A DNA stretch of 64,000 nucleotides from Dryomyza anilis (lineage: Eukaryota; Arthropoda; Insecta; Diptera; Dryomyzidae), in assembly GCA_951804985.1 (NCBI GenBank), contig OX638133.1, positions 5,600,501 through 5,664,500 on the forward strand, given 5' to 3'. A model generated the notes under the pieces. That model did not search any database, had not been told where the DNA came from, and was given only the letters and a program-made list of their open reading frames with translations. The position numbers were made by a program, and so were the translations under genes. Shown piece after piece: positions 13,146 to 22,114 of the stretch; position 1 is the first letter of the stretch, and each line of letters opens with the position of its first letter.

Positions 13146-13645
13146 CGTCTGTCCGTCTGTCTGTCTGTCTGTCCGTCTGTCTGTCCGTCTGTCTGTCCGT
13201 CTGTCCGTCTGTCTTGCTGTCTGACCGGATACAAGATAACTTGAAAAATAATGGTCAGAATGTAATGAAATTTGGTTTCAATACGTTTTAGCAAAAAAAT
13301 GGTTCGGAGTTTGTTTTTTATATTACTATTTTTAGGAAAATGGGCGGATCACGCCCATTTTTCAAAAATGGGCGTGATCCGCCTACATTTGAATTTTTTT
13401 CATTTTTTACCGATTTTTTGTAGTGGAAATTTTAGTCGTAAATTATTAAAAATTATCCCACCAAATTATACCACTAATATATTCACCAAGAGTGTAGGGT
13501 ATTCCATAGTCGGGCTCGACCGACTACAAAAGTCTGCTCCATGTGACCGAACTTACCCATGTGATCTAACTTTCCCAACTCGTTTTTATTTCATTTAATA
13601 TCTGTCACTGAAATTTTTGACTTTTTTTCGAAGAATCACTTTACG
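12927..13645 (+). mobile_element. mini-me/DINE-1-like element, copy B, with expanded GTCY tract
   Basis: Same landmarks as copy A: tataccctacac at 12927, tatatatattcttgatcag, the tract of GTCT/GTCC from 13047 to 13213, terminal hairpin tagtcgg-gctcga-ccgacta (13507-13526), and the cccatgtgat/ttcccaact tail. It also holds a 20-bp-arm palindrome at 13343-13383. ORFs on both strands across the GTCY tract are repeat artefacts. Confidence 0.8.
13047..13213. repeat. GTCY tetranucleotide microsatellite
   Basis: About 40 copies of gtct/gtcc inside mini-me-like copy B. The homologous tract in copy A has only about 8 copies, so this one has expanded. Confidence 0.95.
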
Positions 13646-13738
13646 TTTCGTTTTTCATAGTAAGGGGATTAATTAAAAAAAAATGTTTCTCCAAATATTG
13701 AAATTAAATTAAAATATGTTTAAATTTCAAAGAGAAAA

Positions 13739-14955
13739 TGAAAATTCATATTTACATCAAAAATTCGTATTTTCATCGAAAATTCCCTCGATGAATTCAT
13801 ATATTCACTGAAAATTCATTACAAATTATTAATTTCATCGAAAATTCACATTTTCATCGAAAATTCATAATTTCATCGAAAATTCACATTTTCATCAAAA
13901 ATTCACATATTCAACAAAAATTCACATTTTCATAAAAACATCATATTTTCATCGAAAATTCATATTTTCATAGTTAGTTCATATTTTGATCAAAAATTCA
14001 TTTTTTCGTAGGTAATTTATATATTCATCGGAAATTCATATATGTTTGTCGACAATTCACATTAAAAATTCATATTTTCATCGAAAATTCATAATTTCGT
14101 CAAAAATTCATATTTTCATCAAAAATTCACATTTTCATCAAAATTCATATTTTCATCGAAAATTCAAATTTTCATCAAAAATTCATATTTTCATCGAAAA
14201 TTCATATTTTCATCGAAAATTCATATTTTCATCAAAAATTCATATTTTCATAAAAAATTCATATTTTCATTTAAAATTCATATTTTCATCAAAAATTGAT
14301 ATTTTCATCGAAAATTCATATTTTCATAGTAAGTTCATATTTTGATCAAAAATTAATATTTTCATCGAAAACACATTTTTTCATCGAAAATTCACCTTTT
14401 CATCAAAAAATCATATTTTCATCAAAAATTCATATTTTCATTCAAAATTCAGATTTTCATCGAAAATTCATATTTCCATAGTAAGTTCATATTTTGATCA
14501 AAAATTCATTTTTTCGTAGGCAATTCATATATTCATCGGAAATTCATATATGTTTGTCGACAATTCACATTAAAAATTCATATTTTCATCGAAAATTCAT
14601 AATTTCATCAAAAATTCATATTTTCATCAAAAATTCACATTTTCATCAAAATTCATATTTTCATCGAAAATTCAAATGTTCATCAAAAATTCATATTTTC
14701 ATCGAAAATTCACATTTTCATCAAAAATTCATATTTTCATCAAAAATTCATATTTTCATCAAAAATTCATATTTTCATCAAAAATTCATATTTTCATAGT
14801 AAGTTCATATTTTGATCAAAAATTCATATTTTCGTAGGAAATTCATATATTCATCGAAAATCCATATTTTTATCGAAAATTCATATTTTCATCAAAAATT
14901 CATATTGAAAATTCATAATTTTTTCGAGAATTTATATTTTTACGAAAGAAAATTC
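13739..14955 (-). repeat. 19-bp satellite array 2, inverted relative to array 1
   Basis: About 64 copies of attttcatcgaaaattcat, the reverse complement of the array-1 unit, more diverged. Landmark variants (cgtagg, tatgtttgtcgacaattcac) recur at 14043 and 14551, a higher-order period of about 508 bp. Confidence 0.96.
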
Positions 14956-15293
14956 ATATTAATTAAAATTTAATTGTTCATTGGTGGTTTATACATTACA
15001 TGCTAAGTCTAACAATGGAGAATAGCAGGAGAAACGTTGAAAGTTTATACATATTACAAAATTCAAAAATTTCCAAATAAAAACTGTATTATTTTTCATT
15101 GACTTACGACATCCCTGATTAAAAATGAGTAATATGTATAAACTTTCAACTTTTCTCCTGCTATTCTCCATTAAACCATTTGTGTTTATTTTTTGTATTT
15201 CATAAAATAATTTAAATTTTTTTATTGTTCACTTTTAGTAAATCTTTCACCACGAAGCCCATCAAAGATCACCACCAGCCGTCTTCTTCGAAG

Positions 15294-15476
15294 ATGTCGC
15301 AATTAATGTTTTGGAACAAACAAAACAATAATAGCAGCAGCAGCACTAACAACAATGCCGCCAGCAGCAACAGCACCAACGGTACCGCCGGACCAACGGA
15401 TGCCAAGAACGGCAAACGTAACTGGCTGCATGCACCAGATGCGCTGGTCAATGGCCATGTTGTGTATCTAGTCAAG
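15294..15476 (+). CDS. ced-6: ced-6 coding exon 1
   Basis: Starts MSQLMFWNKQ, then a Ser/Asn/Thr-rich linker and the first PTB strand (HVVYLVK). It ends AAG|gtaagc in phase 0. The exon opens at 15239 after a ttttag acceptor; 15240-15293 is also open in frame (KSFTTKPIKDHH...), so this part may be 5'UTR or extra coding sequence. Confidence 0.9.
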
Positions 15477-18400
15477 GTAAGCGCCACGGCACACACAGAA
15501 CTAAATTAGGTTTTTTTGTCCACTTCATATTTATGATTACACTGTACGACAAAATTTAACTTTTGGCTGTACACAAGAGAAAATTCTATATTTAAGTACG
15601 CTAAAAAATAAAATACACATTTTTCCCAGTTTTTCTAGATCAACTCAATTGTGCTTGAAAGTAGATCTCTAGAATAAAATAATATGTAGGATTTTATGAT
15701 GTATGCAAAGTAGTGTCGGACGGTGTTATGATAAATTTATTCTTCGATTCTGTCCTTTAACTCAATTTGTATTTTTTGATCTTTTCCGAGACAAACAAAT
15801 TTTCCCTAAATATCTCATCCCAAGAAATAGTAACTAATTTAAATAACAATTAATCAGTCATTGATTAATCAAAATTTCAGGATTCTGATTAATCACAATT
15901 GTTATTAATTCATTTATGGGTATTTTGATTAATCAGAATTTTAAATTAATAAACTCTGCGACTTTTCTTTCATTATTCAGCATTAGTCTTTAAATTACTT
16001 GATTCCTTATTTTTCTAGTTCTTAATTTTATCGTTATTCTTAAATCCTTTAATTCCATTTTCATTGCAGTTCTTTGGGAATCTGCCAGTTGAACAGGCCA
16101 AGGGTATCGAAGTCGTCAAAGACGCCATTCGAAAGCTGCAATTCGCACAACAAATGAAAAAAGCCGAAACGGGCACTCAGGAAAAATTCAAAAAAGTCGA
16201 GATTACGATCAGCGTCGACGGTGTTGCGGTGCAGGAGCCGCGCACCCAAAAGATACTTCACCAGTTCCCACTGCACAACATCTCGTACTGCGCCGACGAG
16301 AAGGGTGTCAAGAAATTTTTCAGTTTCATTGCGAAAACGGTAAAGCCCGCCGCGGAGGGCCACAATGGCAGCAATGGCATGTTGAGCGGCAGTAATGGAT
16401 CGACGAACAGCACTGCGGAGACGGAGTCACACGAATGCTTTGTCTTTATATCGAACAAATTGGCGTCGGACATAACGTTGACCATCGGACAGGCGTTCGA
16501 TTTGGCATACAGGTAATTTAAAAGTCAACCAAAAGTCAACCAAAAGTCAACCGAAAGACAACTACACAAAAAAAAACACTTTTTTACCTCAGGAAATACA
16601 TAAGCACCAACGAGAAGACAGATCTGGGCAAAGCGCAGCAGCAGATCAGCGAACTGGAGAAACACCTGACCATCTACAGAAATCGTTTGCGCGAAATCTC
16701 TCAGAAGCTGCCCAAGACAGAGCTGGACGCCTTGCTCTTCAAGATCGGCATCAAGGATATCGTTGAGCTGCCCAGCAGCGAACCGAGTGTCGCCTTGACC
16801 AATGGCAGCAGTGCCAAACTAAGTAAGACTGATCACAATAATCTCTTTAATTCAAATAATTATTTTCTTTTTTCCAGTGCATCACGAGGACAAATTGCTG
16901 ATCGACACAGCGAGCACCAAGTCATCGTCCTCATCGTCGTATGTGCCGATTGTACCGCCACGCAATAATCTAACCAGCCAAATTATACACAAATCCAACA
17001 GTCAGAAAATGGACGAACTCCTACTCAACTCCGATTCGGATTCGGACTTTGATCCGCGCGCCGATGAGTCGGTGGACAGCGGTAGCGGTCGCAATGACAG
17101 CAACGATTTGTTCGGTTTTGAACCTTCAAAGTCATCGTCGTATGGCCAGACATTGTTCTACAACAACAATGATAATAAATTGCAAAACAACAACAACAAT
17201 AACATTAATAGTAGCAATATCATCAGCAACAATATAAATACTATAAATAGTATTAACAACAGCAGTAACAACAATAATAATACGAGTTTTAGCAACGAAT
17301 TAAATATTGGCCCGCCACCACTGCGTATGTTTGAAGTTATTTTTTATAAATTATTTTTTTTTTAAATTCTTTTATTCTTTAGTTGCTCCACCACCCAAGG
17401 TGGCGGCTACACGTCGTAGCACGTCAGTCACCAATACCACCACCAATGGAAATACGGATCTGTTTGGTTCAGATCCGTTCGATACAAATGGACCCAGTAT
17501 TTTCAAGGTAATGCTTAGCGGAGAATTAATTTAAATGTAGTGAAATATGAGAAGGCGTTTAAAATTTTATGTAAAATAGTATAAAATACACTCAGAAAAA
17601 AGATAGCCTAAAATTAATGGTTTTTACTATTGAAAATAGTCAACAGAAAAAACTATTAATTCATTCGGTATATACTATTAAATACTACCAAATACTATAA
17701 ATTTATGTTTGAGTTAAATCAATAACTGTCATTGTATTGACAAATTTTAATGCGGTTTTATTACATTTTTTTTCAGTGTAGCTTTTCCCTAGTAAAATAT
17801 AGATCTATCCGAGTAGACATTTTGTTCAGTATTAAATTACTGTCTGACTTCAAATAAGGTAATGATCGAGTTTCCAAAATAAGATAATGATGCCTGTCTA
17901 AAAACGTGACGCTATTTGAAGGTGTTATCCTGATCGAGTTGTCAGGCTTTTATCCTAATCCACTCTTCTAATAATTTACAATATTTGAATTTCTTTAATG
18001 TATTTCACATTTATTTATGGGAATAGCTAATCTTATTAGAATAATATAATTCTTAATCATTTTTTTAATAACTGTAGGATCAGGTTACGTTTAGATCAGG
18101 ATTGAATGCACCATGTAGCTTTACGTGAATTTGAAATTAAGATTAATCTAGGCGACCCTCAACAGGCTCATTTCATGTGGCTTTTATTACTAATGACCTA
18201 TAATATGCTTTAAATAACGCTAACATTAACCAGTTTCCACTCGGGTATATTTAAGATCAAGAACTAATCATTAAATTTTTAACTTGACATAACCAGACGA
18301 TGTCTTTCCAAATAGAATAAATTTCTACTAGCGTTCCAAAGTTGAGGTAATATTAACATTTTTCGAAACTACTCGAAACAAAATATCTGGAATTTCAGGA

Positions 18401-21182
18401 ATATTTCGGTATTATTAAAATTTTTCGAAACTACTCGAAACGAAATATATTGATCATTATATATATATTACAATAATTTAACAAACACAGATAACAGGAA
18501 GTTTGTGGGATGGATTTCGAAAAAAAAAATGTGTTTGATCAGTGAAGTTTTTAAACATGTTATCGAGTAGTAGCCGCGGTAGCTCAGTGGTTAGTGCGTT
18601 GGACTGCGAGCCGAAAGGTCCCCGGTTCAAGCCTGGACTGGGGCTAACAACATCTTTTCATAGAAACATTTTTCTATACCGCGCTACCACTCGGCAGTAA
18701 ATGGCAAACCTACGAGAGTAAAACATTGCCTATGAAAAGCTCTCACTCGCCGTTCGGATTCGGCAATAAACTGTAGGTCCCACCACTTTGAGTACAAATA
18801 TAACACGCACAGCTCAAAATGGTGAGAGCCTAAGTTCTTATAGGACTGTAGTGCAAAACTATTATATCGAAAGATTTCAAGCAGACAAGAACGAAGTATG
18901 AAATATGAAAAACGGTCTGTTTTTCCCCAAAAAAGGCAGGGTATCTGACTATAAAATCTGACAGAATTTGATAATCTGCCATACACTTCCCATAAACTTC
19001 AACTTATCTGTGTGTTTGCTGTAGATCATCAAATTGTGTGTAATTTTAACGTCTGATTCCTCGAATATTTCGGGTATGGACACAAAATATTCAGTTTATG
19101 ATACAAACTACACTTTTGTTATCTATGGTTTTTATACTCCGTATGTAACACTAGCCCAGCTTCACTCTTTAATCGATTTCGTGAAGTCCGTCAGTCCACA
19201 CTAAGAAAACAAAGATGATTACCAGAAATATCACAGCCCTAAATATTATTTACAAATTATTTAGATCGTCTTTGAGACAACCATCTCTCAAACATCCGTC
19301 AAATACGATAAATATTGCTAGCAACCATCTTTCAAATTTACGATTATGTATAGCAACCATCAATTAAACATCTTACAAATAGGAAGATAGTTGAGGAATA
19401 TTTGAAAAAAGTTACTCCAGGAGTAATTTTTATTGAATTGAAAGAAAATGAATCAAATGTATTTTTATTTATTCTATAATTAAAACACTATCCTGGTTAT
19501 ACATCGGCATCGTCTTTATAAATCCTTTGAAGGTAAAAATGTACAACGACTTGAGACTTCTTCGCAGAAGAACCAAGTCCGATCGGTGATGCTGTCATCA
19601 AGGTAAACTCTGAAAAGAAATATTTTCCATCACGTTTTGATAATTTCAATCCCAGGAAATTTTATGTTCACTGTTACCATTAAAATGTAATATTTGAGTT
19701 GCACTTCTTTACACCATTGGATTTACTCAATTGTTGTGGATAAATCGAGCGTAATGTAAAAGTACGCCATTTTCTTTTTTTTATAGTAGACACATGTCAA
19801 AATACCTCAAAAGTTTTACTGCAAATGTCCAAGAACACAGGATGTTTGCTATCAGTCAACTGTAAATATCTCAATTTTCATTGCTGTTGTGGCAAACATC
19901 TCGTAACTATCTGCATAAGTGTCATATCTAAAAAATATTAATAGTTTTACCGCAACTTTATTGAAACTTATCGGATATTTGAATATTTGCTACAAGGCGT
20001 AAATTTAAACAGATAGTTGCAGCAAGAAGTTCATAAACATCTTGTTTTCTTAGTGCAGAATTAGAAAAAAAATGTAAACCAAAATCAAATACTAAATTCT
20101 TTATATAATAGATACCACAAATATCCATTTTGTAACTTCATTGATTTAGATATCAGCTTGTGAAAAAATCTCTATAAAAAAAAATAATTCATTGTAATAT
20201 GTTTGTATTAAAAAAAAACAACATAAATTATTATTTTTTATAAATATTCAAAGACCACGATGAATTAAAATCAAAATTTCATTAAAATAGTCGATTTGAT
20301 GTGCAGTGAAACATATTTTGTACTTTCCACAAACGATGAAAAATTTGTAAAAAAAGTAAGCTTCAATCACTGATTAATACATAAATTATAATTATATAAT
20401 TTGTTTAAACTTTTAATTACATCTTTGATAATTACTGTCCAGACACTTCTTACCCAAGAGTTTTTTCCGTAACAATTCTCTTGGAGACAATTCTTGTAAA
20501 TCGTATTTATATTTCAATTCTAACGAATTTGTTTTTTGCTGTTACAGAATTCGTCTTTTCGGACAATTCATTTTGGCATTTTCAACACCGGTCAATACAA
20601 CCCCAATACAATATTTTCGGGATACGTCTCCACTTCGAAACAACTTTTGTCCGAACAATATTAACCCGGTCATTTCTTTTTCAGAGTATTCTTCTTCATT
20701 TCTTGTTCAGAAATCGTATTAAAATTGCAATTAGATCGAATTTGTAATTTTGCTGTTACAGCTTACAACTTTTCGGACACTTCTTCACCGGATTCTTCTT
20801 CCCCGAACCTTCTTTGCCGTATAATTCATTCTCAATACTATAATTTTTATCCCTAAACATTTCCTCTTCGCGACAATTATTGTCCGGACAATTCTTTCCC
20901 AAGTTTTTTTCCGAAACAATTCTCTTCGGAACAAATTTTGTAAATCGTATTTATCTTTCAATTTGAACGAATTTGTTTTTTGCTGTAACAAAATTTGACA
21001 TAAATTATAATTATATAATTTTTTTAAAAACTTTTAATTACATCTATGATATTACTTAAGAACAATTTCCAAAAATATATTTTCAAAAAATGCTAAAATT
21101 CCTTTAACTCTTTCAGAACAAATTAAGCAGCATTTCCGTTGACGACTTCTCGCTGGAAAGCTTGGATCCCCTGCGAAAGTGA
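15294..21182 (+). CDS. ced-6: Ced-6 engulfment adaptor (GULP1 orthologue), six coding exons
   Basis: Joining 15294-15476, 16070-16512, 16593-16822, 16878-17324, 17383-17507 and 21117-21182 gives an unbroken 497-aa protein; all introns are GT..AG and phases match. Residues about 45-210 form a PTB (phosphotyrosine-binding) domain resembling human GULP1, including the WLHAPDAL entry, EVVKDAIRKLQFA, a SYCADEKG-type strand and the ITLTIGQAFDLAYR C-terminal helix. A predicted amphipathic/coiled-coil stretch follows (about 215-255), then a Ser/Asp-rich linker, an Asn-rich tract, a Pro-rich stretch, a DPF motif and a conserved-looking DFSLESLDPLRK end. Known role of the family: cytosolic adaptor that binds NPxY tails of engulfment receptors (Draper/CED-1, LRP) during phagocytosis of dying cells. 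I chose the start at 15294; the frame is open upstream to the splice acceptor at 15238, so a longer N-terminus from an upstream exon is possible. The last intron is 3.6 kb and repeat-rich. Confidence 0.95.
16070..16512 (+). CDS. ced-6: ced-6 coding exon 2 (core of the PTB domain)
   Basis: Acceptor tcattgcag|TTCTTT, donor CAG|gtaatt. Encodes FFGNLPVEQAKGIEVVKDAI through GQAFDLAY, the bulk of the PTB fold. A Gly/Ser/Asn-rich insert (about residues 153-178) sits in a loop of the domain just before HECFVFIS. Confidence 0.95.
16593..16822 (+). CDS. ced-6: ced-6 coding exon 3 (helical region after PTB)
   Basis: Acceptor tacctcag|GAAATAC completes the split Arg codon. Encodes KYISTNEKTDLGKAQQQISE, then a heptad-like helical stretch rich in Leu, Glu and Gln, as expected for the dimerisation helix of the GULP/CED-6 family. 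Donor CTAA|gtaaga in phase 1. Confidence 0.93.
16878..17324 (+). CDS. ced-6: ced-6 coding exon 4 (Asp/Ser linker and Asn-rich tract)
   Basis: Acceptor tttccag|TGCATC completes an ATG codon. Encodes HHEDKLLIDTAS, SYVPIVPPRNN, MDELLLNSDSDSDFDPRADE and a long low-complexity Asn tract, then GPPPL. Donor CTGC|gtatgt in phase 1. The Asn tract comes from AAC/AAT runs and is probably length-variable. Confidence 0.92.
17383..17507 (+). CDS. ced-6: ced-6 coding exon 5 (Pro-rich and DPF motif)
   Basis: Acceptor attctttag|TTGCTCC. Encodes APPPKVAATRR and DLFGSDPFDTNGPSIFK. The DPF/DLF motifs look like short endocytic-adaptor ligands (inference). Donor AAG|gtaatg in phase 0. Confidence 0.92.
17588..17779. 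mobile_element. TIR MITE of the ACAC(C/T)CAGAAAAA family, diverged copy in ced-6 intron 5
   Basis: Starts acactcagaaaaaag and ends tttttttcagtgt. The interior tactattgaaaatagtcaac and attaaatactaccaaatac matches the copies at 52301 and 56978. Confidence 0.7.
18571..18865 (+). mobile_element. tRNA-derived SINE (family 1), copy 2, in ced-6 intron 5
   Basis: Same head (tagccgcggtagctcagtgg), B-box and body as copy 1, with small deletions near the 3' end (gagagcctaag in place of gagagctcggcc). Lies in sense orientation in the last intron of ced-6. No clear target-site duplication seen. Confidence 0.9.
19201..20056. mobile_element. TIR element (CACTAAGAAAACAA), about 860 bp, in ced-6 intron 5
   Basis: The left end cactaagaaaacaaagatg is mirrored by the right end catcttgttttcttagtg (inverted, one-base indel). 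The inside has repeated gcaaccatcttt/caaacatc motifs and no ORF of note. Non-autonomous DNA transposon; family not identified. Confidence 0.75.
20379..21056. repeat. Block of pyrimidine-rich minisatellite flanked by 58-bp direct repeats in ced-6 intron 5
   Basis: acataaattataattatata...attact occurs at 20379-20436 and again at 20998-21056, bracketing a 560-bp block of ggacaattctt-type repeats related to those in Pdk intron 6 (23570-26110). The landmark acgaatttgttttttgctgt recurs inside the block at about 450-bp spacing. Confidence 0.8.
21117..21182 (+). CDS. ced-6: ced-6 terminal coding exon 6
   Basis: A 66-nt terminal exon after a 3.6-kb intron: acceptor ctctttcag|AACAAA, then 21 codons ending DDFSLESLDPLRK and TGA at 21180-21182. 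The phase-0 join and the return to coding composition after AT-rich intron support it. It is too short to stand out by ORF length. Confidence 0.9.
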   Translation, partial: NKLSSISVDDFSLESLDPLRK

Positions 21183-21750
21183 AGTACCTCACGTATCAGG
21201 CACTCTTTAAAGTTTGCACCATCTGAAAACCATCTACACCATTCAAAAATCTACACAGCCAGAAACTGCTAATGCTGCTGCTTCACATCTCCAAATGTTT
21301 GTTAATTGCTGTTTATTCCTGAATGATTGAATACTTTACTATATATATAAACATAAAATAAAAACATATTATATACAATTACACTTTACACACAAAAAAA
21401 AATACAACCAGCATATGTTATATTAAAAAATAACAAATATATAAATATTTTTGTAATTAGCCACAAAATCAACAGTAATTAATTATTTTTTATATAATTA
21501 TTATGTACTTTGTTCGTCATTTATTAAAAATTTATTATTATAGTTTTTTTTCCTTTCGTTCTTTTTGTATTATTGTATTTATATTATTTTTATTATCATC
21601 ATTATTATTATTATTATTATTACTATTATTATTCTAATTATATAAATACGTATTCTGTAGAATTTATCTGTATGTTGAGCAAAGTGATAACACGTTATAT
21701 ATGAATTTTATATGTAAATTTAATTTAAATATTTAAATAAATCAAATAAA
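21183..21750 (+). other. ced-6: ced-6 3'UTR with candidate poly(A) signals
   Basis: Downstream of the ced-6 stop the sequence is AT-rich with no ORF. AATAAA hexamers lie at 21357-21362, 21736-21741 and 21745-21750. Which one is used cannot be decided from the sequence. The Pdk stop codon on the other strand is only about 260 bp further right. Confidence 0.6.
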
Positions 21751-22012
21751 ATTAAATTAAATGGAATCAACATGGTTAAGTTTTTTTTTGTTTTAAAATA
21801 ATTTTAATATTGCCAAATTGTTTGATTGGTATGTAAAACATGTCAAAACTTTGCTACGCTAAATATACTAAAAATGACGATAAATACTACGGTTTGTGCT
21901 GTGCTGTCTTAAACTCTAAAATAATGTTGCTGCTGTTTGGTAAAATGAAAATGTTGCTGTTGTTTTTCACGCTGGAATGTTAACGGCCAAATTGTTCAAG
22001 GTGTAGCTGGCT

Positions 22013-22114
22013 TTAATTCGGATGCTGCATTCTAAAGTCATCGTCCTTGTCGTGCACACCATTCAAACGTTTCGGTATTTTCGCATTCATCTGACGCGCA
22101 TTCATGTCGGAGCT
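22013..22114 (-). CDS. Pdk: Pdk distal terminal coding exon 7
   Basis: On the minus strand a ctttttag acceptor (22116-22115) is followed by a 33-codon open frame in phase 0 with exon 6, [20 protein letters not shown] through [13 protein letters not shown], then TAA at 22015-22013. The segment is much less AT-rich than its surroundings and uses balanced codons, unlike the repeats on either side. It is too short to show up as an ORF. Placing it at the end of Pdk rests on strand, phase and order; no other gene on this strand lies between it and exon 6. Confidence 0.8.
   Translation of the reverse strand, partial: SSDMNARQMNAKIPKRLNGVHDKDDDFRMQHPN

Noticed and set aside
13012..13294. VCLSVCLSV / TDGQTDRQ open frames on both strands
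   Set aside because: Pure translation of the GTCY microsatellite in a mini-me-like element.
14046..14799. Open frames of about 100 codons rich in H, F, I, S and K (SKIHIFIENSYFH-like)
   Set aside because: They are translations of the 19-bp satellite; every frame gives the same 19-residue period.
9446..14955. CRISPR-like regular repeats
   Set aside because: The repeats are contiguous 19-mers without unique spacers, in a eukaryotic genome.
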